Part shown: piece by piece, positions 26,366 to 34,373 of the stretch
Position numbering within the stretch: position 1 is the first letter of the stretch
Layout: every line of letters starts with the position of its first letter
Origin: Helicobacter sp. 16-1353
GTDB taxonomy: Bacteria; Campylobacterota; Campylobacteria; Campylobacterales; Helicobacteraceae
Direction: 5' to 3'
Length of the DNA stretch: 46,351 nucleotides
Assembly (NCBI RefSeq): GCF_003288815.1
Contig: NZ_NHYM01000014.1
Location: 1 to 46,351 of the forward strand
Position numbers and translations under genes: made by a program
The notes under the pieces: model-generated
What the model was told of the DNA's origin: nothing
Databases searched by the model: none
Seen by the model: the letters and a program-made list of their open reading frames with translations, nothing else

Positions 26366-27754
26366 TTGTTATTTAAGTTTCTAATTTATCGGTATTTGCG
26401 ATTTGATAGGACGCAGCCGTTTATTTCGATTACTGCGATTTTGGCGTTTCTCGGTGTGGGCGTTGGGATTATGGTTTTAATCGTGGCAATGGCGATAATG
26501 GAGGGCATGATAAAGCATTTTGAAGATAGGCTCTCTGTGATGAATTACCCAATTACTATCTTTGCAAAGGGCTATGGAGCGGTAGATTCAAGGCTATTGC
26601 ACAATTTGGAATCTAAATTTAGCGATTTGAAGTTCAGCCCATATGTCCGCTCTCAAGGGGCGATTAAGGTTGGCGGGAATCTCAATGCTGGGGTGATTTA
26701 TGGCATTGATTTTAGGCGTGAGATGAGTGTAAATCGTGTTTTAAATAGTAGCGTGAAAAGTCTAAATTTAAGCCAAGCTGTGGGCGGAAATGGCGGAAAT
26801 GTTGTGAATTTAAGCCAAAATAGCGAGAATCTAGGGGCAAATAGCGGAAGTCAGTCGACAAATGGCAAGAATGTAAGCGAGAGTCCAGCGATAAATGGCG
26901 AAGATTCCCAAGCCGCCCAAATCGCCCAAAAATCAAGCCAAAACACCGAGAATTCAAGCGAAACCACCGCAAACGCCATAATTCTAGGCGAACGACTAGT
27001 TAGGGATTCCGCACTAAATTTAGATTCTAAAGTTACCGTGATTTTCACCCAGCTCCAAGCAGGGGGCATGAGCCTAATCCCAACGATGAAGCGATTTAAT
27101 TTAGAGGGCATTTTTAACTCCGGGCTTAGCTCCTATGATACGAGCTATATGTATGTGGATATCGCCACATTGCAGAAGATTCGAGGCTTTGAGAGCGATA
27201 TTTATGATGGAATCCATGTGTTTTCTAAGAATCCAATGAGCGATATTGAGGCACTTAAAAACTATCTCGCACGAGATGTTGGCGTAGTGGGCTGGTGGGA
27301 GCAGAATGGGAACTTTTTTAGTGCGATTGCGTTAGAGAAACGCGCACTTTTCATCGTGCTAATGCTAATAATTATTATGGCGTCGCTAAATATCATAAGC
27401 TCTCTTATGATGGTAATTATGACGAGGCGGAGGGAGATTGCCCTATTGCTTTCGCTTGGGGCAAGTAAGAGAGATATTAAAAAGACCTTTTTTTGGCTGG
27501 GGAATGCAATCGGCTTTGGCGGGATAATCTTTGGGCTAATCTTGGCGTCTATCGCACTTTGGGCGTTAGGCACATTCCCTATTATCTCGCTTCCAGCTGA
27601 TGTCTATGGTAGCTCGAAGCTCCCGCTTCATATCTCGTTTATCGATATTATTTCTACTATTTTTGGGGCGATTTTGGTGGTGCTGGCGTCGTCATATTAC
27701 CCCTCACTTAGGGCATCAGAGATAAATCCACTTAGCACATTACGAAGCGAATAA
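26366..27754 (+). CDS. lolC: LolC/E-type lipoprotein-releasing ABC permease
   Basis: Protein of 462 residues with one N-terminal membrane helix (about 20-45), a large periplasmic domain and three C-terminal helices (about 325-350, 370-400, 425-450): the FtsX/MacB fold. LMMVIMTRRREIALLLSLGAS before the last helices is characteristic. It extracts lipoproteins from the inner membrane for LolA. The best start is TTG with AAAGGCG upstream. Residues about 128-203 are a low-complexity Asn/Ser/Gln-rich insertion not expected in the family. The ATPase LolD is not in the window. LolC versus LolE or a single LolF cannot be decided. Confidence 0.85.
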   Translation: MLFKFLIYRYLRFDRTQPFISITAILAFLGVGVGIMVLIVAMAIMEGMIKHFEDRLSVMNYPITIFAKGYGAVDSRLLHNLESKFSDLKFSPYVRSQGAIKVGGNLNAGVIYGIDFRREMSVNRVLNSSVKSLNLSQAVGGNGGNVVNLSQNSENLGANSGSQSTNGKNVSESPAINGEDSQAAQIAQKSSQNTENSSETTANAIILGERLVRDSALNLDSKVTVIFTQLQAGGMSLIPTMKRFNLEGIFNSGLSSYDTSYMYVDIATLQKIRGFESDIYDGIHVFSKNPMSDIEALKNYLARDVGVVGWWEQNGNFFSAIALEKRALFIVLMLIIIMASLNIISSLMMVIMTRRREIALLLSLGASKRDIKKTFFWLGNAIGFGGIIFGLILASIALWALGTFPIISLPADVYGSSKLPLHISFIDIISTIFGAILVVLASSYYPSLRASEINPLSTLRSE

Positions 27755-27808
27755 AATATTTATAAGCTTTAAATTTTTAGAATATATTGTAATTTGGTTT
27801 TTTTTAGT

Positions 27809-27814
27809 TATAAT
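27809..27814 (+). promoter_or_regulatory. -10 element of the tRNA cluster
   Basis: A perfect TATAAT 25 bases upstream of the first tRNA, preceded by a T-rich stretch typical of Campylobacterota sigma70 promoters. Confidence 0.7.
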
Positions 27815-27838
27815 TCTAATTTTATTTTAATGATTTTT

Positions 27839-27913
27839 GCGGGAATAGCTCAGTGGTAGAGCACAACCTTGCCAAGGTTGGGGTCGCGAGTTCGAACCTC
27901 GTTTCCCGCTCCA
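27839..27913 (+). tRNA. tRNA-Gly (anticodon GCC)
   Basis: Cloverleaf with acceptor GCGGGAA/TTCCCGC, anticodon loop TTGCCAA, T-loop GTTCGAA and an encoded CCA. Confidence 0.96.
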
Positions 27914-27940
27914 TTATAAATATTATAAATTTGGATTATT

Positions 27941-28028
27941 GCCCGGGTGGTGGAATTGGTAGACACAAGGGACTTAAAATCCCTCGGATATTGCTTCCGT
28001 GCCGGTTCAAGTCCGGCTTCGGGCACCA
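27941..28028 (+). tRNA. tRNA-Leu (anticodon TAA)
   Basis: Class II tRNA with a long variable arm, acceptor GCCCGGG/TTCGGGC (two wobble pairs), anticodon loop CTTAAAA and an encoded CCA. Confidence 0.96.
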
Positions 28029-28037
28029 TTCTATTTA

Positions 28038-28112
28038 GGCGACATAGCCAAGTGGTAAGGCATGGGCCTGCAAAGCCTTGATTCCCCAGTTCGAATCTGG
28101 GTGTCGCCTCCA
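28038..28112 (+). tRNA. tRNA-Cys (anticodon GCA)
   Basis: Acceptor GGCGACA/TGTCGCC, anticodon loop CTGCAAA, T-loop GTTCGAA and an encoded CCA. Confidence 0.96.
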
Positions 28113-28162
28113 TAATCAAAATTTTACTCTTAATTTCGATTTTTAATATTGTTACAAAGTCT

Positions 28163-28250
28163 CGGGAGATGGCTGAGTGGTTGAAAGCGGCGGTCTTGAA
28201 AACCGTTGAGGGTAACACCTCCGGGGGTTCGAATCCCTCTCTCCCGGCCA
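28163..28250 (+). tRNA. tRNA-Ser (anticodon TGA)
   Basis: Class II tRNA with acceptor CGGGAGA/TCTCCCG, anticodon loop CTTGAAA, a long variable arm and an encoded CCA. Last of the four-gene cluster; it converges on the MeOPN operon. Confidence 0.95.
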
Positions 28251-28296
28251 CTTTATAAAACTCGCTAAATATTTATAGAACATAAACTTTATAAAT

Positions 28297-29112
28297 CTAT
28301 TTATCACTAGAATCTGTGTTAGCTTCCATAAAATCTTTATATATTTTTTGATTAATCTGCGTTTTGCCAAATGCGATAAAGTGATTATTTTTAATATTTT
28401 CTTTATTGTATAGCAATTGCTTTTTTGTTAATTTATCGATTATGATTCCACCACTCTCCCTTAGGATAATATCACCAGCAGCGGTATCCCACTCCTTAGT
28501 GCCATTAAACCTTGGATAAATACTTGCTTTGGCATTAGCAATCGCACATAATTTTAGAGAAGAGCCAAGTTTTACTACTTTTAAATGATATTTATTAAAA
28601 AATTCCTGTGTTTCCTTAGTGCTATGAAAATTACTATCAAGTGCGATTAAATTTTTAGAATCTTTATTTAATTTTTTGGCTTTTTTAAAATCCTTTGTTT
28701 TGGATAAATCTATAAAATAAGCACCATTATCTTTATATGCAAAATACATTTCATTTATAGCAGGTGCATATACAACGCCTAATATGGGGATATTATTTTT
28801 TAAAAGTGCAATATTTATCGTCCATTGATTATTTTTTGCTAGAAAATCTTTTGTGCCATCTAGTGGGTCTACTAACCATAAATATTCTAGATTCTTTCTA
28901 ATACTATAATCTAGCGGAGATTCCTCAGAATTGATTTGAAAACTGCTAATATCTTTTAATCCGCCAATAATTATATTATTAGATTCTATATCTGCTTTTG
29001 TTAGTGGAGAATTATCATCTTTTAGTATAAAATCTATTTCTCCATAATGTTTTAGAGTAACTTCTCCTGCTCTTAATATAGTATTTATTACTTTTAGTAG
29101 AATCTCATTCAT
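28297..29112 (-). CDS. CysQ-like 3'(2'),5'-bisphosphate nucleotidase
   Basis: Inositol-monophosphatase-fold protein of 271 residues. The metal-binding motif DPLDGTKDF is near residue 82 and WDTAAGDII near 208. CysQ removes the 3'-phosphate from PAP. It overlaps the cytidylyltransferase gene by four bases (ATGA), and no sulfate-assimilation genes are present. In the C. jejuni MeOPN pathway a CysC-like kinase adds a 3'-phosphate to the CDP-linked phosphoramidate, so transfer should release a 3',5'-bisphosphonucleoside. This enzyme may recycle that product; that is my inference. Confidence 0.86.
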   Translation of the reverse strand: MNEILLKVINTILRAGEVTLKHYGEIDFILKDDNSPLTKADIESNNIIIGGLKDISSFQINSEESPLDYSIRKNLEYLWLVDPLDGTKDFLAKNNQWTINIALLKNNIPILGVVYAPAINEMYFAYKDNGAYFIDLSKTKDFKKAKKLNKDSKNLIALDSNFHSTKETQEFFNKYHLKVVKLGSSLKLCAIANAKASIYPRFNGTKEWDTAAGDIILRESGGIIIDKLTKKQLLYNKENIKNNHFIAFGKTQINQKIYKDFMEANTDSSDK

Positions 29113-29861
29113 AATCTCATCTCTAAATCTTTGGGGCTATCAATTTCCACCCAACCTCTATTTATAAATACAGGCTCAATATTATTAAATCTATCTATCA
29201 ATTTTTGTATGAAGCTTGTCATATACATATTATCAAAGTCCTTACCATCATATACTGCATTTTTATCTAAGCTATCATAAAATGCAATCATTGTTTCTAA
29301 AAAGCTATATGATATTTTAAAAAGACCGATGTATTGCCCTTGTATTTCATCTATATGTGTTGGTTTTTTGCCAATTTCTATAATTTTATTATCTTTTAAT
29401 TTTAATGTTTCTGCATCAATTAGTGGATTTTCAAATCTATTTGACCAAAGTTTATGCCAATCTTTATCGATAATGACGCCAAATTCACCATTATAATTTT
29501 TTAGTTTTTCAACCACTATATCATTATAGATAATATCAGCATACGAGATGATTAAATCTTCTTTTTGTTCTATGCATAATTTCATAAAATCTTTTGCACA
29601 AAACATTGTGGATACCATATTTGTATTATGAAAATTATCATTTATAAAAAAATATTCTATTTTCGTATTAACATATTTTTTTAATACATCGTTTAAATAT
29701 CCACCAACAACAGCTATTGATGAAATGCCATTATTTTTTAATACTTCTAGCTCATAATCTATTATTGGTTTGTTATTATATAAAACCATACATTTTGGTA
29801 TGGAATCTGTCAATGGAGCAAGCCTAGTTCCTCTTCCAGCAGCAAGTATTAATGCTTTCAT
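29109..29861 (-). CDS. Nucleotidyltransferase, CTP:phosphoglutamine cytidylyltransferase-like (Cj1416 type)
   Basis: Protein of about 250 residues with the NTP-transferase signature LILAAGRGTRLAPLTDSIPK at the N-terminus, ISYADIIYND and WVEIDSPKDL. The C. jejuni counterpart in the same gene order couples CTP to glutamine phosphate to form the CDP-amidate precursor. I chose ATG 29861, overlapping the upstream stop as ATGA and preceded by AAAGGAAAT. A start at 29891 would add ten residues and overlap the upstream gene more. Choline- or sugar-phosphate cytidylyltransferase is the alternative if context is ignored. Confidence 0.86.
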   Translation of the reverse strand: MKALILAAGRGTRLAPLTDSIPKCMVLYNNKPIIDYELEVLKNNGISSIAVVGGYLNDVLKKYVNTKIEYFFINDNFHNTNMVSTMFCAKDFMKLCIEQKEDLIISYADIIYNDIVVEKLKNYNGEFGVIIDKDWHKLWSNRFENPLIDAETLKLKDNKIIEIGKKPTHIDEIQGQYIGLFKISYSFLETMIAFYDSLDKNAVYDGKDFDNMYMTSFIQKLIDRFNNIEPVFINRGWVEIDSPKDLEMRL

Positions 29862-30463
29862 ATTTTTATTTCCTTTAAAAAATTTTCCCATATAATCTTA
29901 CTTGGTAATGTTTGTATTTTCTCTCTCTCAATATGCCACATTATCCCAAATATTGGTAATTTTGAGTGCTTAAATGCCTCTATTGAGCCATCTTTTGCAA
30001 TTGCTAGTGGTAATAAATCACTTCCTAATCTAGTAATACAAAAATTATGGTATGAATTTACACTATAAATCCTAGATTCTAATACTATGTCGTGATTTAT
30101 GGCTATATGATTTGGCAGCGGGTTTAGTGTAGAATTAAAATAATCGCTAAGTATTTGTGCACCTCTACATATACCCAATAAGGGCGTATTAGTATTAATA
30201 CAATATTTAATTATTTCTTTTTCATAATTATCTCTTATGTGGCTTAGCTCATTATTATTTAATTTATATAAATCATTGCCCCCACTAAAAATAACTGCTT
30301 GAATCCTATGTTGGTATTTTTTAAAAGGTATAGAATAGCTTAAAGGGATAAAATCAATATCTCTTAAAAATTTTCCCCACTCCAAGCTTAAACATTCTCT
30401 TATCTCATAATAACTTGAGTTTTTTTCTAATCGCTGTGTTATTCCTATAGTAATATTTTTCAT
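29858..30463 (-). CDS. Class I glutamine-amidotransferase-like hydrolase (Cj1417 type)
   Basis: Protein of 201 residues of the gamma-glutamyl hydrolase/PuuD-like family. The catalytic triad is Cys99 in LGICRGAQ with His177 and Glu179 in WHIERE, and FSGGND is the oxyanion-side motif. The C. jejuni counterpart cleaves gamma-glutamyl-CDP-amidate to glutamate and cytidine diphosphoramidate. It overlaps its neighbours on both sides by four bases. There is no synthetase domain, fitting a hydrolase rather than an amidotransferase. Confidence 0.87.
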   Translation of the reverse strand: MKNITIGITQRLEKNSSYYEIRECLSLEWGKFLRDIDFIPLSYSIPFKKYQHRIQAVIFSGGNDLYKLNNNELSHIRDNYEKEIIKYCINTNTPLLGICRGAQILSDYFNSTLNPLPNHIAINHDIVLESRIYSVNSYHNFCITRLGSDLLPLAIAKDGSIEAFKHSKLPIFGIMWHIEREKIQTLPSKIIWENFLKEIKI

Positions 30464-32778
30464 AATATAAATACTTGATTATTTAGTGCATCTATTTTTA
30501 ACTTTTTTGCTTTTTTATAGATGGCAAATTTTTCTTCGCCTACGCCAATTACTGCGGGCAAAGAAAGTTCGGAGCATCTAATTGCCATATGTGAATTTGC
30601 ACCGCCATAGCAAGTAATAAGCCCAGCTATATTTTTAGTAAATAGATAGTCATATCCCGGGTCAGCAGAATCTATAAGCACTATTTTATTTTCTAAGATA
30701 TTGTCATTTTCATTTGCACTCATAGCTGTTATTGTTTTTTGTGTTATAAAATTAGGCTCTACCTTTAAATGTTGAAAATAAAATATATCACTTCCTTTTA
30801 ATATCACAGGAGGTAATTTAATGGCTTGAGTCGTTAGATACTCTTCTTTATGTCTTGTAATCTCATTTATAAATCTATCTTTTGCGTCATTTTTATATAA
30901 AATAGATTGTAAGGATAAGATATTTTTTATATCAAGATGTGCTAAATCATATTTATCTATACCTAAATCATTACCTAAGATTACTATTAAATCAAGAATT
31001 TTTGATAAAAATTTAGTAAATCTAAATTTAGCCAACTCCCTCCCCTCAATAACAATCTTAAAAAATGCAAATAATTCATCAGCATCTAAATACAATCCAT
31101 TTTGTGTTAATAATATATTTAATTCTTTTTTTGCACTAGAATCTAACTTGAATTTTTCTTCTAAATTATCTACCATTTGTGTATTATGTGAAAAATACTC
31201 ATCAAAAGCTTTCTCATAAGTAGGCGATAGTATATTATAGCTACCAGCTCTTAGATGCCCATATTTGCGTAAAAATTCTTTTTTGGATAATTTATTTTCT
31301 TGCATTCTATAAACATCATATCCCAGCTCTTTATTAATAGTTTTTAGCGATAATAAAAATTTATTTTTTTCTCGTATGCTAAAAAATCCAATATCTACTA
31401 ATGAATTTAACATCTGCATTGCTACAAATGCAGCCCTAGCAATCCCTGCAAACGGCAATGTTCCAAATCGCTTACAATCCTCAACCAACCAATATATTTT
31501 ATCTATTAAGCTTAGATTAGATTCCATAATGGCATTAAATCTATTTTCTAAATATCCAATCTTATTTAGGTCTTTAAGATAAAGTCCATTTTTGACATCT
31601 AATATATTGTTTGTTAGGGTAAGAAGGGAGAATTCTATTCTTTTTAATTCATTTTGATTAAATGAAAAATCTTTTAGTTTGGATAATTTTTTAGGAAGAT
31701 TCAAATCATAGCAAGAAAATACTATCTCAAATTCAATTTTATCGTGCAAATAAGGCTTGTTAGCCAATGAATCTATATAATAATTTACTAATTTATTTGC
31801 GATATTTTCATCTAAAGTTTTAGGTATAAATGAATTAAAAGATAATCTTACATCGATATAAGGAACTCCTAAAAATGAATACATTAGCGGGTGAGAGCGT
31901 AAATTTCTATATCCGTAATTATCCCTTTGATATGCCCAAATATTATCTGTTATTAATTCTTTATATAGAGAAGTCGCAAGTCGCTTTGGCTTGAGTCCTA
32001 TTATTTCTGCAGGATTCCAATCAGGCATAACACCAAATATGGTTTTATCCCCAAGTATATGAGGGTGTTTTTGTGATAATACATCAATTCTATCTTCAAG
32101 TCTTTTTAGTGATTTATATGGAACGCAAGAAAAAAGATTTTCTTTATTTTGCATAACCAAAGGGCGAACTTGTAAGATATATAGGGTTTTATTATTATCA
32201 AAAGCGAATTCTACATCAAGTGTATGATTATCAAATATCTCTTCTAATTCAAATATCGCATCTATGAGATTTGATAGTATCTTATCTTGTGGTTTATGTG
32301 TCCTATAAATAACTAAATTAGTTAAATTAGATTTCCTGCCACTTGTAACGGAATCTGTTTGACCGCTTTTATCATAGCTTATACAAAAATATGGAGCATT
32401 ATTATCTTTATCTACGCTAAATGCAACACCACATATATAGATATTTTCTAGCATAGGTTGCACTAATATTAGATTATCCTTACTGCCCCCCCCCATAGAT
32501 TCTTTTACTTGTTTTAATGCTTTATTTATGGCATTTTCATCATTAGTATTAATATTGGGAATGCTTAAAAATGCCCCAGCATTAGAAGTATTTATCGTAT
32601 CTTCATTTTTTGCTGAGCTTCTAATAATAACCTTTTTTCCTAATGATTTGATTTGTTTTATAATATTAGGAGAATGAATATCATAAATATTTAATAATGG
32701 CAAAATTTTTGCTTTTGTAAGTAAAGGGGCTAGATTTGCTAGATTCTCGCCCTTGCTTGCAAATGATATTTTTTTCAA
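30460..32778 (-). CDS. L-glutamine kinase-like ATP-grasp/phosphohistidine protein (Cj1418 type), phase-variable
   Basis: Protein of 772 residues related to PEP synthase. An N-terminal ATP-grasp region shows KKVIIRSSAKNEDT and LDVEFAFDN, a long substrate domain spans about 290-640, and a C-terminal swivelling domain carries the phosphorylated His730 in CYGGANSHMAIRCSEL. The PEP-binding TIM barrel of true PEP synthase is missing, as in glutamine kinase and rifampin phosphotransferase. The neighbours identify it as the first enzyme of phosphoramidate synthesis. A G9 tract at 32486-32494 near residue 96 is in frame (SMGGGSKDN), so the gene is on in this sequence. One base change would stop the pathway at its first step. 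Confidence 0.87.
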   Translation of the reverse strand: MKKISFASKGENLANLAPLLTKAKILPLLNIYDIHSPNIIKQIKSLGKKVIIRSSAKNEDTINTSNAGAFLSIPNINTNDENAINKALKQVKESMGGGSKDNLILVQPMLENIYICGVAFSVDKDNNAPYFCISYDKSGQTDSVTSGRKSNLTNLVIYRTHKPQDKILSNLIDAIFELEEIFDNHTLDVEFAFDNNKTLYILQVRPLVMQNKENLFSCVPYKSLKRLEDRIDVLSQKHPHILGDKTIFGVMPDWNPAEIIGLKPKRLATSLYKELITDNIWAYQRDNYGYRNLRSHPLMYSFLGVPYIDVRLSFNSFIPKTLDENIANKLVNYYIDSLANKPYLHDKIEFEIVFSCYDLNLPKKLSKLKDFSFNQNELKRIEFSLLTLTNNILDVKNGLYLKDLNKIGYLENRFNAIMESNLSLIDKIYWLVEDCKRFGTLPFAGIARAAFVAMQMLNSLVDIGFFSIREKNKFLLSLKTINKELGYDVYRMQENKLSKKEFLRKYGHLRAGSYNILSPTYEKAFDEYFSHNTQMVDNLEEKFKLDSSAKKELNILLTQNGLYLDADELFAFFKIVIEGRELAKFRFTKFLSKILDLIVILGNDLGIDKYDLAHLDIKNILSLQSILYKNDAKDRFINEITRHKEEYLTTQAIKLPPVILKGSDIFYFQHLKVEPNFITQKTITAMSANENDNILENKIVLIDSADPGYDYLFTKNIAGLITCYGGANSHMAIRCSELSLPAVIGVGEEKFAIYKKAKKLKIDALNNQVFIL
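32486..32494. repeat. G9 tract (minus strand) in the glutamine kinase gene (on)
   Basis: Nine Gs encode MGGGS in frame. Eight or ten would frameshift early in the 772-residue protein. Confidence 0.9.
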
Positions 32779-32804
32779 ATCAAATCACTCCTTTTAATGA
32801 TTTA

Positions 32805-33585
32805 TTAATTAACCTTTTTAGCACTCCAACATCTAGTAGTGTATTTAATATCAAATTCACTTGGTAGTCTATGTTTCATTTGATAGGATATTTTATTAAA
32901 TAATTCTAATCCCTCTTTTGTCTCTAAATCCCAATATGGATTTTTAACACTTTTCCAAGCATTTATATAATTTTCAATACTTTGATGAAAATAAAAATCT
33001 TGTTCCAAATAAATAATATTATCAAATAATTCTTTATGGCTTTCAATAATTGGTCGTTGGTCTTCTCTCCTAACGCCTCGTTCATATTTAGGAACTAAAT
33101 CCATTATAATCTCTTCGGCGATTTCCTGAATAGGGTCGCTTAAATCTCTATGATTCCACATACATGAAAAATATCTATCATTTTTTAAAATCCTATGTGT
33201 TTCTTTCAATGCACTATGTCTATCCATAACATTAAAACTACTTCCAAAGGTAACCCAATCAAAGCTGTTAGATTCTAATGTGCTTTCAACCCCAATAGCT
33301 CTAACCCATTTTATATTTTTTCCTTTTGTTCGCTCTATGCCTATTTCTCTCATAGCATCATTTGGCTCAACTGATGTAACACTCAAACCTCGCTCTAATA
33401 ACATTATGCTTAAATTTCCTGTTCCTGCACCAATATCGGCTACGCTAATTTGCTTCGCCCCCCCCCCCATTACGACTAACCAAATATATTAGCATATCAA
33501 TACTCTCTAGTGCATAATTTGGTCTAAATTCATAAAATTTTGCGTGTTTTGTGTAATCCCAATGTTGTTCTACTATTTTTTTCAT
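32805..33585 (-). pseudogene. SAM-dependent methyltransferase (Cj1419/Cj1420 type), phase-off
   Basis: The start at 33585 overlaps the previous stop as ATGA and opens a frame beginning MKKIVEQHWDYTKHAKFY. That frame hits the G11 tract at 33458-33468 and stops about five codons later. The rest of the enzyme follows in another frame: ISVADIGAGTGNLS for SAM binding and MWNHRDLSDPIQE. Ten Gs would give a 259-residue protein, close to its 263-residue neighbour, of which it is a clear paralogue. It probably O-methylates the phosphoramidate group or its precursor. In this state only the N-terminal 48 residues are made. Confidence 0.85.
33458..33468. repeat. G11 tract (minus strand) in the second methyltransferase gene (off)
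   Basis: Ten or thirteen Gs restore the frame across the start of the SAM-binding domain. Confidence 0.92.
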
Positions 33586-34373
33586 TTTTCATTTCCTTTG
33601 TTTTGATTTATTTTTTTGACATTCCAGCTACGAATCTTGTAAGGAATCTCTATAATAGAAAGATGTTTAATCTTAGATTCTATCATATTCATTATTTCTT
33701 TCCATCTCTTTTCTCCTGCTTGAGCCTGTATGTCATTGACGGATTGCCAAGCTCCTATATATCTTTCTTTACTCATCATTTCAATATAATCGCATTCCAT
33801 AAAAAAGCAATCTTCAAAATCACCTGTTGAGATGAGAATCTCCTCCCATTTTTTGGTATTTTGCTTTCCACTGCTTACTCTTTGTAGCTCTGGAATAATT
33901 CTCTTTATTTCTTGTTCTATTTCATAAAATATAGAATCCTCTACTATATTTCTTGGATTCCATATCGCTGTGAAATATCCATCATCTTTTAGTATTCTTC
34001 TAAATTCTGGGAGTGATTTTGTATAATCAGTCCAATGAAAAGAGCTAGCCATAATAACCCAATTAAAGCTATTTGCCGGCATTTGTGTATTTTCACCATC
34101 TCCTTTTTTCCATACTATCGATGTGTTTTTAGTGTATTTTTGTCCCTCTTCTCTCATAGCATCATTTGGCTCAATCGCTGTTACATTAAAACCAAAATTA
34201 GCCAACATTTTAGTTAATTTTCCTGTTCCTGCACCAACTTCTGCAACCTTAAAATCATTTTTACTAATTTGTTTTGGATTCACACATAAATAAAGCTTTT
34301 CTAAAAGCATTGAGCTATAGGCTGGTCTATTTATATAATATTTTGCAACTTCTGTAAAATCACCTTGTTTCAT
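33582..34373 (-). CDS. SAM-dependent methyltransferase (Cj1419/Cj1420 type)
   Basis: Protein of 263 residues, a class I methyltransferase with VAEVGAGTGKLTKML (SAM loop), AIEPNDAMREEG, SSFHWTDY and AIWNPRNI. It sits in the position of the C. jejuni methyltransferases that flank the glutamine kinase. It overlaps the transferase gene before it and the paralogue after it by four bases each. It has no homopolymer tract, so unlike its sister it should be constitutively made. Which of the two provides the O-methyl group is unknown. Confidence 0.86.
   Translation of the reverse strand: MKQGDFTEVAKYYINRPAYSSMLLEKLYLCVNPKQISKNDFKVAEVGAGTGKLTKMLANFGFNVTAIEPNDAMREEGQKYTKNTSIVWKKGDGENTQMPANSFNWVIMASSFHWTDYTKSLPEFRRILKDDGYFTAIWNPRNIVEDSIFYEIEQEIKRIIPELQRVSSGKQNTKKWEEILISTGDFEDCFFMECDYIEMMSKERYIGAWQSVNDIQAQAGEKRWKEIMNMIESKIKHLSIIEIPYKIRSWNVKKINQNKGNEK

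Noticed and set aside
27850-28370. Minus-strand open frames of 133 and 72 residues
   Set aside because: They lie across the tRNA genes and read the tRNA complement, a classic spurious protein signal; the tRNA cloverleaves explain the sequence.
30460-32778. PEP synthase or rifampin phosphotransferase
   Set aside because: The PEP-binding barrel is missing, and the adjacent hydrolase, cytidylyltransferase and methyltransferases fit glutamine kinase better.
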